Part shown: positions 8,264 to 17,174 of the stretch, piece after piece
Layout of the letters: each line of letters opens with the position of its first letter
How positions within the stretch are numbered: position 1 is the stretch's first letter
Source: Roseiflexus sp034432635
GTDB lineage: Bacteria; Chloroflexota; Chloroflexia; Chloroflexales; Roseiflexaceae
Length of the DNA: 64,000 bases
Assembly: GCA_034432635.1 (NCBI GenBank)
Contig: DAOUBK010000055.1
Coordinates: 25,926-89,925, forward strand
Direction of reading: 5' to 3'
Position numbers and translations under genes: made by a program
The notes under the pieces: generated by a model
The model's input: the letters and a program-made list of their open reading frames with translations, nothing else
Told to the model about the DNA's origin: nothing
The model's database searches: none

Positions 8264-10945
8264 ATGGCATCTCGTCGGTCGTGGCATCTGACGGTACGCA
8301 CCAGGATCACCCTGGTGGCGCTCGTTCTGGCGCTGGCGCCGCTGCTGTTTGTGAGCGCGCTCAGTCTTTCCGCGCTCGACCGTGCTCGCGGTATTGCGGT
8401 GCAGACTGCATCCGAAGCGTTGCGTGAGCAGACTGAACGCGATCTCGCGCGCTGGGTGATCGATAAAGCCAACCTCTACGATGCGAAACTCGATCGCATC
8501 TATCATCAGGTTGAAACCATTGTCCAGTACCGACCGGGAAGTATCTCCAATGCGACAGTCGCATCAGAGCGCGTCTGGATTGCGCCGGATGGTCCTACGC
8601 CGGATGCGCTGCGCTCTCACGCCGCGACGGTGGCGCTTGCCCGTCAGTACATCCCGCTCCTGCGCGCGTCGGTCGGGCAGGACGGCATGGTGAGCCTGGG
8701 GTATGTCGCGTTTGAGGATGGCGGAGTGATTGCGTTCAATCGCGATATTATCGATGTTCTCGATGCGATCAAGCCCTTTGACCCACGCAAACGGAGCTGG
8801 TATATCGCCGCCCGTGATGCTGACCACACCGTGTGGGTCGATACCTATGTCGATGCCAATACCAAGAAACTGACGACCACCTGTGCCGCACCGCTCTACA
8901 ATGAACAGGGTGCCTTTATTGGCATTGTCGGCTTTGATGTGCTGTTGGAGACGATCCAGCAGGATATGCTTGCGATCGATATTCCGCCGGGGGGGTCGGC
9001 ATTTTTGATCAATCAACGCGGCGAAGTGCTGCTCCACAACACCCTGCTGAAGCAGCAGGGGCGATGGGATCAACCGATTGTAACCGATAATCTGCTGAAC
9101 GATTCCAATTCACAGTTGCGCGACGTTGCCGGGCGCATGACGCGCGCGGAGCAGGGCGTCGTGCGCATGATATGGCAGGGCGAGGAAGTGTATCTGGCAT
9201 TCGCGCCGATTGCCAGTGCGGGCTGGAGTGTCGGGATCGTTATACCGGTCGCCGAGGTTGCCGGGTTCGTTCAGCAGGTCGGTGAAGCTATCACCCGGCG
9301 TCAGGAGACGCTGAGCGGTCAGATTGTTGCAGTGATTGTGTTGAGTGTGGTTATAGTGGTAGTGCTCAGCATGCCGGCAGCACTGATCCTGACGCGCCCG
9401 TTGCGTGAGTTGCAGGCGGCGGCGCAGCGGGTCGCCGCCGGTGATCTGACCTATCGTGTGCCGGAAGAGGGTGCTCCGGAGATTGCCAATGTTGGTCGCT
9501 CATTCAACACCATGACCAATGCCTTGCGCGAGAAGATCGGCGAACTGGAGTTGACTCTCCACCAACTGGCAGCGCTGAATGATATGTCCAACCGCTTTCG
9601 CACAATTGCATCCGTGCGCGAGCAACTCGACGCCATCCCGCGCGGGGTATGTGAATGTCTGGGTTTTAATCGCGCTGTCCTGTACCTGATCGAACAGCGC
9701 ACCCTGCGCTCGGTGAGCGCGTGGATCGGCGCGGATGACGCCGATCAGATCGCCCGGCTTCTGTCAGATGCAGCGCCGATCGCGCTCGATAGCAACTCCG
9801 TGGCGGCTGATGTGGTGCGCAGTGGGCAGGCGGTAATCATCGGCGAACCGTCCGATCAGGCGTCCTGGGGCGCATGCGTGCAGGCGCCCCTTTTTGGGCA
9901 CGAAAAGCGGGTGATCGGTCTGCTGGTAGCCGCCTTCGACAAACCAGGGCGCACGCCAACTGCGCGCGATGCTGCGCAGTTGATGACCTATGCCGGTATG
10001 TCAGGTCTGGCGCTTGAAAATACGATGCTCTACGCCGATCTTGAGCGTCAGGTCGTGCAGCGCACTGCGGAGTTGCGCACTGCCCTGATGCGCGCACAAG
10101 AGGCGGATCGGTTGAAAGGACAGTTTCTGGCGGCAGTTTCGCACGAACTGCGCACGCCGCTCAATGCCATCATCGGGTTTTCGACCGTCATGCTCGATGA
10201 GATCGATGGTCCTGTCACGCCACTGCAACGCGAGGATTTGAAGATCATCAACCGGAATGGTCGCTTCCTGCTGCATCTGATCGACGATCTGCTCGATCTG
10301 GCGCGTATCGAGGCGGGCAAAATCGAACTGGAACTGGCGCCGGTTGATATGCGCGCCCTGATTGTCGAGGTAACCGAAACGGTGCAGGGGTTGCTATACA
10401 ATCGCCCGGTAACGCTCAACCTGTCGTTGCCCGAACGTCTGCCGTATGCGTACGCCGACGTCGCCAGAATTCGTCAGGTGTTACTGAACCTGTTGTCCAA
10501 CGCGGTCAAGTTTACGAAGCAGGGAAGTATCGACATCAGCGCACAGTTCGTGGTGGCGCCCAACAGAATGCTCGATGTGAAAGGCGCCGGTGCAGTGATT
10601 GTACGCAACGGGCAGCGTCTACATCCCTGTGTTGCTGTCAGTGTTCGCGATACCGGGGTTGGGATTGCACCGGAAGACCTGACGCGCATCTTTGAGGCGT
10701 TCCATCAGGTGCGTTCCGGTGACCGGCAGCGTGGCAGTGGGTTGGGTCTGGCGATCAGCCGGCGTCTGATCGAAGCGCACGGCGGACGTATCTGGGCAGA
10801 GAGTGAACCGGGCAAGGGAAGCGTCTTTACGTTTCTGCTTCCATGCACGTTTGTGCAACGCAATGGTCGGCTGGAAGGCAACGATGACCCAGCAGATGTT
10901 TCAGGTGTCAGGCATGTTGAAGTGCAAACATCACTCATCCAATGA
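8264..10945 (+). CDS. Membrane sensor histidine kinase (Cache-HAMP-GAF-HisKA-HATPase)
   Basis: This is an 893-aa protein. TM1 is at about 14-36 (VALVLALAPLLFVSAL) and a large extracytoplasmic Cache-type sensor contains KRSWYIAARDADHTVWVD and IGIVGFDV. TM2 lies near 355-375 (VIVLSVVIVVVLSM) and a HAMP linker follows (RPLRELQAAAQRVAAGDL). Next come a GAF domain (about 445-585), HisKA with phospho-acceptor His627 in AVSHELRTPLNAIIGF, and an ATPase domain with N box LLNLLSNAVKF, G1 DTGVGIAPED and G2 GSGLGLAIS. It probably senses a small extracellular ligand; identity unknown. The stop overlaps the next gene as ATGA, so the two kinases form one operon. The ATG at 8264 has a weak ribosome site, so the start is less certain. 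Confidence 0.92.
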   Translation: MASRRSWHLTVRTRITLVALVLALAPLLFVSALSLSALDRARGIAVQTASEALREQTERDLARWVIDKANLYDAKLDRIYHQVETIVQYRPGSISNATVASERVWIAPDGPTPDALRSHAATVALARQYIPLLRASVGQDGMVSLGYVAFEDGGVIAFNRDIIDVLDAIKPFDPRKRSWYIAARDADHTVWVDTYVDANTKKLTTTCAAPLYNEQGAFIGIVGFDVLLETIQQDMLAIDIPPGGSAFLINQRGEVLLHNTLLKQQGRWDQPIVTDNLLNDSNSQLRDVAGRMTRAEQGVVRMIWQGEEVYLAFAPIASAGWSVGIVIPVAEVAGFVQQVGEAITRRQETLSGQIVAVIVLSVVIVVVLSMPAALILTRPLRELQAAAQRVAAGDLTYRVPEEGAPEIANVGRSFNTMTNALREKIGELELTLHQLAALNDMSNRFRTIASVREQLDAIPRGVCECLGFNRAVLYLIEQRTLRSVSAWIGADDADQIARLLSDAAPIALDSNSVAADVVRSGQAVIIGEPSDQASWGACVQAPLFGHEKRVIGLLVAAFDKPGRTPTARDAAQLMTYAGMSGLALENTMLYADLERQVVQRTAELRTALMRAQEADRLKGQFLAAVSHELRTPLNAIIGFSTVMLDEIDGPVTPLQREDLKIINRNGRFLLHLIDDLLDLARIEAGKIELELAPVDMRALIVEVTETVQGLLYNRPVTLNLSLPERLPYAYADVARIRQVLLNLLSNAVKFTKQGSIDISAQFVVAPNRMLDVKGAGAVIVRNGQRLHPCVAVSVRDTGVGIAPEDLTRIFEAFHQVRSGDRQRGSGLGLAISRRLIEAHGGRIWAESEPGKGSVFTFLLPCTFVQRNGRLEGNDDPADVSGVRHVEVQTSLIQ

Positions 10946-12117
10946 GCGATCTGACGACCATTTTGTACATCGAAGATAACCACGATAACCAGTTGCTGGT
11001 GCGGCGTATTCTGGAGGCGCACGGATATGTGCTGCGGATATGTGAAGACGGACCGGCGGGCATTGCACTGGCGCGCGAGAGTCAACCGGCGCTTATCCTG
11101 ATCGACATCAATATTGCGGGTATGGATGGGTATGAAACCACCACCCGCCTGCGCAGCCTGCCGCATCTGCGCACAACGCCAATCGTCGCCATCACAGCCG
11201 ATGCCCGCCCCGGAGTTCGCGAACGTGCGTTGACTGCCGGATGTGACGGGTTTATTCTCAAACCCATCGATCCGCGAATGCTCCCCAATCAGATTACCGA
11301 ATTTCTCGGCGGGAAGCGCGAACTGCTCCCCAAAGCTACGGAAATGACCATGCTGCGTGAGTACAACGCCCGCCTGGTCGAACGTCTCGAGCAGCAGGTG
11401 CGTGAGTTGAGTGCGCGCAACGCAGAACTTCAGGAACTCGACCGTCTGAAGAGCACCTTTCTTGCTACCCTCTCCCACGAGTTGCGCACGCCGCTCACGG
11501 CAATTCTCGGCTACCTGGAACTGTTCGAGCGGCGGTCGTTCGGGTCGCTTACCGAGGTGCAGAGTCAGGCAATTGGGGTTGTTGCGCGCAATGCGCGTAT
11601 CCTCTCGCGCATCCTGAACAATTTGCTCTACCTGCAAGAGGTGCGTTCAAACGAGATTCGCCGTGTGCCGGTGATGATCCATGACGTGGTGCGTGAAATA
11701 ATTGCCGAGATGCAGCCATTGGCACATGCCGCGCACCTCGAACTGACAACGTCGATTCAGCCAACTGCCATGTACATGGGTGATCCGATCGGCATCGGGC
11801 AGGCACTGCGTGCCCTGATCGACAATGCCCTGAAGTTCACTCCCGCCGCCGGACGCATTTCCGTTACGGTGATCGATGAACCATCACGGGTGCTGGTGCG
11901 GGTGGAGGATACCGGGATCGGCATCCCGGCAGAAGCGCACGAAAAGATCTTTTTGCCGTTCTATCAGATCGACGATGCGCTGGCGCGCCCCTACGTCGGT
12001 GTTGGATTGGGACTAGCCATTGCCAGGCACGTCATCGAAGCGCACGGCGGTCAGATAAGTGTACGCAGCGTCGTCAACGTCGGTAGCACCTTTACCGTTG
12101 TTCTGCCGCGAGAGTAG
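10942..12117 (+). CDS. Receiver-domain histidine kinase (REC-HisKA-HATPase)
   Basis: In this 391-aa cytoplasmic protein the receiver domain (residues 1-120) has the acidic pair ED at 11-12, acceptor Asp55 in LILIDINIAGMDGYE, and Lys in GFILKPID. A coiled coil (residues 130-165) leads to HisKA with His179 in TLSHELRTPLTAILGY. The ATPase domain has ALIDNALKF, DTGIGIPAE and VGLGLAIARHV. No membrane segment or DNA-binding output is present. Translation is coupled to the upstream membrane kinase by a 4-bp ATGA overlap, so it probably receives phosphate from that kinase and relays it onward. The 3' end overlaps the convergent ftsW/rodA-family gene by 26 bp. Confidence 0.92.
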   Translation: MSDLTTILYIEDNHDNQLLVRRILEAHGYVLRICEDGPAGIALARESQPALILIDINIAGMDGYETTTRLRSLPHLRTTPIVAITADARPGVRERALTAGCDGFILKPIDPRMLPNQITEFLGGKRELLPKATEMTMLREYNARLVERLEQQVRELSARNAELQELDRLKSTFLATLSHELRTPLTAILGYLELFERRSFGSLTEVQSQAIGVVARNARILSRILNNLLYLQEVRSNEIRRVPVMIHDVVREIIAEMQPLAHAAHLELTTSIQPTAMYMGDPIGIGQALRALIDNALKFTPAAGRISVTVIDEPSRVLVRVEDTGIGIPAEAHEKIFLPFYQIDDALARPYVGVGLGLAIARHVIEAHGGQISVRSVVNVGSTFTVVLPRE

Positions 12118-13510
12118 GAGCATCGGCAGAGATACGCAGCAGCAATCCGGCGATCAGGAAGTTCATGATCACCGACGAACCACCATACGAGATGAAGGGC
12201 AGCGTAATACCGGTGAGCGGAATGACCCGCAGATTGCCGCCAATGATGATGAAGGTCTGCATCGCAATGATGGTGGTCAATCCAACCGCGAGAAGTTGTT
12301 CAAAGCCGCGGAAACGACCGGGAATACGCGCTGCGATCTGATAGCCGCGAAAGATGAGCAACAGGTAGGCGATTAGCACCCCCAGGCTGCCGGCGAGTCC
12401 CATTTCTTCGCCCAGTGCCGTAAAGATAAAATCGGTATGCACCGCTGGGATCACGGTTGGCAGTCCCTGACCGATCCCCGCGCCAAAAACGCCACCCGAT
12501 GCCAGCGCGTAGATCGCCTGGACGATCTGATACCCGCTCCCCTGGGCAGTCGACCACGGGTCGAGCCAGATCGACACTCTGGTTTTCACCACAGACACAA
12601 CGTTATACAGCACATACGAACCGGCGCCGAAGGCGCACAGGCCGGCGATCACATACCATCCACGTCCAGTTGCAACGTACAGCATCGCCAGGAACACGCT
12701 GAACAGCAGTAGCGCCGCTCCGAGATCGCGTTGAGCGATGATCAACCCCATCGCTAGCCCCCACATGGCGATCAGCGGCGCAAGATACGGGAGTGGCGGC
12801 AACGGCAGTGGACCAAGCCGGTATCCGGCAGCAACGACTTCACGGCGCTCGTTCAAGTACGATGCCAGAAAAATGACCAGGATGATCTTCAGGAGTTCAG
12901 ACGGTTGAAACAAAAAGAAGCCGAAATTGAACCAGGCGCGCACACCGCTGTTGTTTGGATCAACACCAAAGAGAAACGTTGCCAGAACGAGCGCTACGCT
13001 GATTGTCAGCCAAGCGTACCGGTAGTGGTCGAGCCAGTCGATCAACGAGGTGCGTTGATACCGCCGGAGCAGATCGTCCCATGGAACGAACAGGATTGTT
13101 GAGCAGACAGCGATACCCAGCAAGACCCAGAGCGCCTGGCGGTCATCAATGCCGGCGAAGCACGGAGCAAGCGATCCATCGCGCTGCTGGCACTTGATGG
13201 TGAGCAGATCGGGTTCAAGACGCGCGATGAGCATCAACCCCAAACCGGTGAGCAATGCCACCAGCGGCAAAACCATCTGATCGGCGTTGGGCATCCGCCA
13301 GCTCAAACCAAGAGACATAACCAGAAAGAGCAGGAAAGGGAGCACCGAGGGCCAGAGAATATCGGCGATGCGGTGCAGAGAAATCGTTGCAGTCGGATCG
13401 GTTGTATCCACTGCCAAGACGACCAGGGTGTAGCCGACGGCGAAGAAGATCAACGCAATCAGTAAGAGTTGCAGTTCAGCGCTGCGCAGGCGCCACGGTC
13501 GTCGGAACAT
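12092..13510 (-). CDS. FtsW/RodA/SpoVE-family peptidoglycan polymerase (SEDS)
   Basis: This 472-aa polytopic membrane protein has about 10 hydrophobic helices. Family features are visible: VDPNNSGVRAWFNFGFFLFQPSELLKI, in which the QPSE-containing loop is a SEDS hallmark, and near the C-terminus LTGITLPFISYGGSS. SEDS proteins polymerise peptidoglycan with a class B PBP. Whether this copy serves division (FtsW) or elongation (RodA) cannot be told from sequence; the window also holds an mreBCD-mrdA operon without an adjacent SEDS gene. I chose the ATG at 13510, 2 bp after the ychF stop. The last 26 bp overlap the convergent kinase gene. Confidence 0.9.
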   Translation of the reverse strand: MFRRPWRLRSAELQLLLIALIFFAVGYTLVVLAVDTTDPTATISLHRIADILWPSVLPFLLFLVMSLGLSWRMPNADQMVLPLVALLTGLGLMLIARLEPDLLTIKCQQRDGSLAPCFAGIDDRQALWVLLGIAVCSTILFVPWDDLLRRYQRTSLIDWLDHYRYAWLTISVALVLATFLFGVDPNNSGVRAWFNFGFFLFQPSELLKIILVIFLASYLNERREVVAAGYRLGPLPLPPLPYLAPLIAMWGLAMGLIIAQRDLGAALLLFSVFLAMLYVATGRGWYVIAGLCAFGAGSYVLYNVVSVVKTRVSIWLDPWSTAQGSGYQIVQAIYALASGGVFGAGIGQGLPTVIPAVHTDFIFTALGEEMGLAGSLGVLIAYLLLIFRGYQIAARIPGRFRGFEQLLAVGLTTIIAMQTFIIIGGNLRVIPLTGITLPFISYGGSSVIMNFLIAGLLLRISADAPTLAAEQR

Positions 13511-13512
13511 AG

Positions 13513-14595
13513 TCAGATGTTGAACAGAAAATGGCACACATCGCCATCCTGCACGATGTACTGCTTCCCCTCCATGCGCACATGACCGTGTTTGCGGGCT
13601 TCCGCCATACTGCCAGCACGCACCAGGTCGTCATAAGCAACGACTTCGGCACGGATGAAGCCCCGCTGAATGTCGGAATGAATGACGCCGGCGGCCTCGA
13701 CAGCCGGCGTACCGCGACGAATAGTCCAGGCGCGCACTTCATCAGGACCGGCGGTCAGGAAACTGATCAACCCCAGCAATTCATATGACAGGGCGATCAC
13801 ACGGTTGCGCGCCGGTTCAGTGATGCCAAGATCGTCCATAAAGGCGCGAGCTTCGTCTTCATCGAGCTGGGCGAGTTCAGCCTCGATTTTACCGCAGAGC
13901 GTCGCCACTCCGCTGCGGCGATGATCGTAGTGGACCGTTAGAGGATTCGTCAGTTGATCTTCGCCGATATTGATCGCAAGGAGCAACGGCTTGGCGGTGA
14001 GGAACTGATACCCGCGCAGCAGGCGTTCCTCTTCGCTGCTCAGATCGATGTCGCGAATGGGTGTGCTGCTCTCCAGCGCGGATTGAATCCGCATCAGCGC
14101 ATCGCGTTCGATCAGACGGTTCTCGCGCTCTTTTACCGACATCTTGCCGATCTCGGCGTTCAGGCGTGCCAGGCGGCGCTCGATGATTGCCAGATCAGAA
14201 AAAGCGAGTTCCAGATCGACTGCCTCGATGTCGCGTTGTATATCGACGCTGCCATCCGGATGGGGCACCCGTTCGTCTTGAAACGCACGCACGACATGGA
14301 GCAGCGCATCAGCGCCGCTAATATAGTTGAGCACCACCGGTGGCAACCCGCCGCTTTCCCGCGCGCCGCTGCTCAACCCGCCAATGTCGATGTACTGGAC
14401 ATCGGCGTAGGTTACTCTCTTCGGATTGAACATGCGCGCCAGAACCTCGAGCCGCGGATCGGGAACCCTGACCGTCGCCAGGTTAGGGGTCAACTGACCA
14501 GAACTGTAGATCGTCGTTTCTGCCGAGCCGCCGGTCAGCGCGTTGAAGACCGTCGTTTTACCGCTGTTGGCAAGACCGATAATTGCAATTTTCAT
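13513..14595 (-). CDS. ychF: Redox-regulated ATPase/GTPase YchF (Obg family)
   Basis: This 360-aa protein starts MKIAIIGLANSGKTTVFNAL, with the P-loop GLANSGKT at residues 7-14. The switch/G3 region is in VQYIDIGGLSSGARESGG, and a coiled-coil insertion follows (LARLNAEIGKMSVKERENRL). The C-terminal TGS-like domain has GPDEVRAWTIRRGTPAVEAAG and closes with YIVQDGDVCHFLFNI, the usual YchF ending. YchF binds ATP preferentially and associates with ribosomes. It shares an operon with the downstream SEDS gene (2-bp gap) and has a promoter at 14649-14677. Confidence 0.95.
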   Translation of the reverse strand: MKIAIIGLANSGKTTVFNALTGGSAETTIYSSGQLTPNLATVRVPDPRLEVLARMFNPKRVTYADVQYIDIGGLSSGARESGGLPPVVLNYISGADALLHVVRAFQDERVPHPDGSVDIQRDIEAVDLELAFSDLAIIERRLARLNAEIGKMSVKERENRLIERDALMRIQSALESSTPIRDIDLSSEEERLLRGYQFLTAKPLLLAINIGEDQLTNPLTVHYDHRRSGVATLCGKIEAELAQLDEDEARAFMDDLGITEPARNRVIALSYELLGLISFLTAGPDEVRAWTIRRGTPAVEAAGVIHSDIQRGFIRAEVVAYDDLVRAGSMAEARKHGHVRMEGKQYIVQDGDVCHFLFNI

Positions 14596-14648
14596 AGATG
14601 CCGCTGCCTGCGCAACTGTTGCCGCGCGTTTTGTCTTTTTTCCACATC

Positions 14649-14677
14649 AGTATAGTATACCTGCCCCGTCGCGGCAA
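14649..14677 (-). promoter_or_regulatory. ychF promoter
   Basis: On the minus strand TTGCCG (14672-14677), 17 nt, TATACT (14649-14654). A second TATACT overlaps at 14654-14659. Confidence 0.5.
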
Positions 14678-14846
14678 GCAGGACCGATGGTATAGGTCAG
14701 TTACGGGCATCTATCCGGGTCTGAACATCGTTGTCGCACTCTGAGCAGAATCAGTGAGATGCACGGTAGTAGATATCCCCATATCCGACGCATACTTTGA
14801 CCAAACTTTTACCATAGGATGTCTTTCGTCCCGTCTGTGGTTCGAC

Positions 14847-14852
14847 TATAAT
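14847..14852 (+). promoter_or_regulatory. -10 element upstream of the ECF sigma gene
   Basis: A perfect TATAAT with a poor -35. It may be housekeeping transcription or part of an autoregulated promoter. Confidence 0.45.
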
Positions 14853-14994
14853 AGACAGTGCGCATTACTACAAAGATAAAGTTTTCGTTGTTGCACCGGG
14901 CGTATGCGCGTAACTTCCCGTCGCTTCGTCGCGTTGGTATTGAATAGGCAACCTGTTCTTACCACCGGCGGGAACCACCGTGTGATCCAGGAAT

Positions 14995-15606
14995 ATGGTT
15001 GCTGATACAAACGCTGAACTACCAGCCCTTATTACCCGCGCTCAGGCGGGTGATGCGGCGGCGTTCGGTGAGTTGTATGCGCAGTATGCAAAGTTCATCC
15101 TGCGCTACATGTATGTGCGTACACGTGAGCCGGAACTGGCGCAAGATTTGACCCAGGAAGTATTCATTCGCATCATCAAAGGGATTGGTGGGTTACAGTA
15201 TCGCGGAGAAAAATTGTTTTTGGGGTGGTTGTATACAATCGCCGGGAATGTGCTGGTCGGTCACGCGCGGCGGCGGCAGATTGTGGCATCGTCGCTCGAC
15301 GAAACGATCGAAGTGACCGATCCGCGCGGGCATGATGCAGTGGCATCGCTGTTCGAGCGTCTGTCGTTGCAACATGCAATCGCTCAGTTAACAGTCGAAC
15401 AGCAACACGTGCTGATGATGAAGTTCTTCGGCGACATGACGAATCAGGAAATCGCAGCGACGATTGGGAAAACCGAAGGCGCTGTCAAGGCGTTGCAACA
15501 TCGTGCAATTCAGGCGCTTCAGCAAATCCTCGAACAGGAACCAGGCGAACCATTGATGTCCAGGGCGCTGGGCAGCGCCGATGTTGCCTGGCTTGAGAAG
15601 CAATGA
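14995..15606 (+). CDS. ECF-type RNA polymerase sigma factor
   Basis: This 203-aa protein has sigma region 2, including DAAAFGELYAQYAKFILRYM and ELAQDLTQEVFIRII. A linker leads to region 4 with a helix-turn-helix, MTNQEIAATIGKTEGAVKAL. There is no region 1 or 3, as expected for ECF sigmas. It directs RNA polymerase to an unknown set of promoters. Its stop overlaps the start of the membrane protein downstream (ATGA at 15603-15606). This is a common sigma/anti-sigma arrangement, so that protein is the likely partner. Confidence 0.93.
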   Translation: MVADTNAELPALITRAQAGDAAAFGELYAQYAKFILRYMYVRTREPELAQDLTQEVFIRIIKGIGGLQYRGEKLFLGWLYTIAGNVLVGHARRRQIVASSLDETIEVTDPRGHDAVASLFERLSLQHAIAQLTVEQQHVLMMKFFGDMTNQEIAATIGKTEGAVKALQHRAIQALQQILEQEPGEPLMSRALGSADVAWLEKQ

Positions 15607-17048
15607 TCCGTCACAGCCAACAGCAGATAGGGTTTATGGAGGCGCTCGATGTCGCCCTGGATCGATTGTTGCACGGCGCAGACATCGATGAGTGCCTGAG
15701 TCTGTACCCGTACCTGGCGGACGATCTCGAACCGCTGCTGCGCGTTGCAGGGATGGTGCGCGCAGAGGTGATGCAACCGCTACCGCCTGAAATGGAACGC
15801 TGGCTGGCGACCGGGGCGCAGGAGTTTGCCGCGATTACCGATCAGATGCTTGCGCGTCGGCATGGTCGGCGCAAGCTGCTCAAACCGCTGCGCAAGGCTG
15901 CTGTTCAACGGGTCCTGGTTGGTGCACTGGTGGTCGCAGTTCTGCTTGCATCCGTCGATACCGCCTCAGCGCAAAGTCTACCCGGCGACCCGCTCTATGG
16001 CTGGAAAGTGGCGCGGGAAGATTTGACGCTTTCCATGACCGCCGATCCCGTCCAGCGGAGTAAACTGCACATCACCTACGCCCGCCGCCGCCTTACGGAA
16101 ATTGACGAACTGCTCGCCAGCAATGCGGTGATCGATTCGCAGACGCTCAGGGAACCACTGACGCTGCTCAGCGATCATACTCGCGGCGCCGTCAGCGAAA
16201 GCCGCGATGTGGAGGTGGTCGATGTATTGGTCGATGTCGCCACCCTTCTCGATGAAGTGCAAACCGCTCTGTCCCAACTGTCGTCAAAAGTGCCGGATGC
16301 TGCTCCGCTGCTCGAAAATGTTCAGGAACAGATCGACGCAGCGATTGAACCAACAGCGTCGCCGACTGCGAGAGCAACTGCATCGCCTGTCCCTTCATTG
16401 CCGCTGACAACACCGGTTGAAGCGCCGGCGACGGGAGACGTCACAAATTCAGAGACTGTGCCTCAGACCGAGCACGAACCTGAACAGGTCAATGCTGCCA
16501 CTCCGATCGCAACACCGCCGCCGACGGCGCGCCCACCGCGCCCAACGCCGACGCCAGGTCAGATTGCGCCAACCGCAAGCAGCGCTCCGGCGCCAACTGC
16601 CACGCCCATGCCTCGATCACCTACCGTGACACCGACCTCGTCGCCAACGATGACGCCGACGGCGCTGCCAACTGATGCGCCACCGACAGATACGCCCCTG
16701 CCGACTAATACGCCTTCGCCAACCTTCACACCACCCCCAACGGCAACACGTGTTCCACCAACCGAACCGTCGTTCGCTAGTTCAACGCCACAGCCGCCGC
16801 CAACTGCACGTCCGCCGCGTCCGACATCGACGCCACGCCCAACGATGACTCCCACGCCGGTGCCGACGGCGACGCCGACCGAAACGCTGGCGCCGACGGC
16901 GACGCCGACCGAAACGCCTTCTCCTGCTCCGTCGGTCACACCAACCGAGGATGTGGAACAACCGACGGAGACGCCATCAGGTTCAGAGGCGTCGGGGATG
17001 CTGACCGCCACGCCAGATGACTCGGGTGCAAATCGCGTAGATCCGTAA
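15603..17048 (+). CDS. Single-pass membrane protein with DUF5667-like domain and Thr/Pro stalk; probable anti-sigma partner
   Basis: This is a 481-aa protein. Residues 1-95 are cytoplasmic and helical (LDVALDRLLHGADIDECL, then LADDLEPLLRVAGMVRAEV). One membrane helix follows at about 101-122 (VLVGALVVAVLLASVDTASA). An extracytoplasmic helical region starts PGDPLYGWKVAREDLTLSM and matches the pattern of DUF5667 proteins. Residues from about 250 to the end are a Thr/Pro/Ala-rich disordered stalk, with a 30-nt direct duplication near 16860-16915. Overlap with the sigma gene and the topology suggest it holds the sigma factor at the membrane; this is inference. Confidence 0.8.
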   Translation: MIRHSQQQIGFMEALDVALDRLLHGADIDECLSLYPYLADDLEPLLRVAGMVRAEVMQPLPPEMERWLATGAQEFAAITDQMLARRHGRRKLLKPLRKAAVQRVLVGALVVAVLLASVDTASAQSLPGDPLYGWKVAREDLTLSMTADPVQRSKLHITYARRRLTEIDELLASNAVIDSQTLREPLTLLSDHTRGAVSESRDVEVVDVLVDVATLLDEVQTALSQLSSKVPDAAPLLENVQEQIDAAIEPTASPTARATASPVPSLPLTTPVEAPATGDVTNSETVPQTEHEPEQVNAATPIATPPPTARPPRPTPTPGQIAPTASSAPAPTATPMPRSPTVTPTSSPTMTPTALPTDAPPTDTPLPTNTPSPTFTPPPTATRVPPTEPSFASSTPQPPPTARPPRPTSTPRPTMTPTPVPTATPTETLAPTATPTETPSPAPSVTPTEDVEQPTETPSGSEASGMLTATPDDSGANRVDP

Positions 17049-17065
17049 TCCTACCGGTCTTGCAG

Positions 17066-17093
17066 GCGCTGGTTCTCCGTGTGAGCGCTTTTT
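17066..17093 (+). terminator. Weak candidate terminator after the anti-sigma gene
   Basis: GCGCT (17066-17070) pairs with AGCGC (17084-17088), followed by five Ts. The stem is short and the loop long. Confidence 0.4.
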
Positions 17094-17124
17094 GTGATCG
17101 AAGTCCCCCGTGTACGACTAGAAC

Positions 17125-17133
17125 TGGTATAAT
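17125..17133 (+). promoter_or_regulatory. tgt promoter (extended -10)
   Basis: TGGTATAAT with a perfect -10 at 17128-17133. No good -35 is visible. It lies about 40 nt before the tgt ATG. Confidence 0.6.
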
Positions 17134-17174
17134 GGAGTGTCTTCTGGCTGAAGGTACGGTTCGTTCGCACCTGT

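Larger units (their letters stand above)
14596..14994. other. Divergent intergenic region between ychF and the ECF sigma gene
   Basis: This 399-bp stretch has no convincing gene. It contains the minus-strand ychF promoter near 14650 and a TATAAT -10 element at 14847-14852 for the sigma factor. I see no stable terminator hairpin and no tRNA. The 140-nt leader before the sigma gene contains short GC-rich inverted segments of uncertain meaning. Confidence 0.6.
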
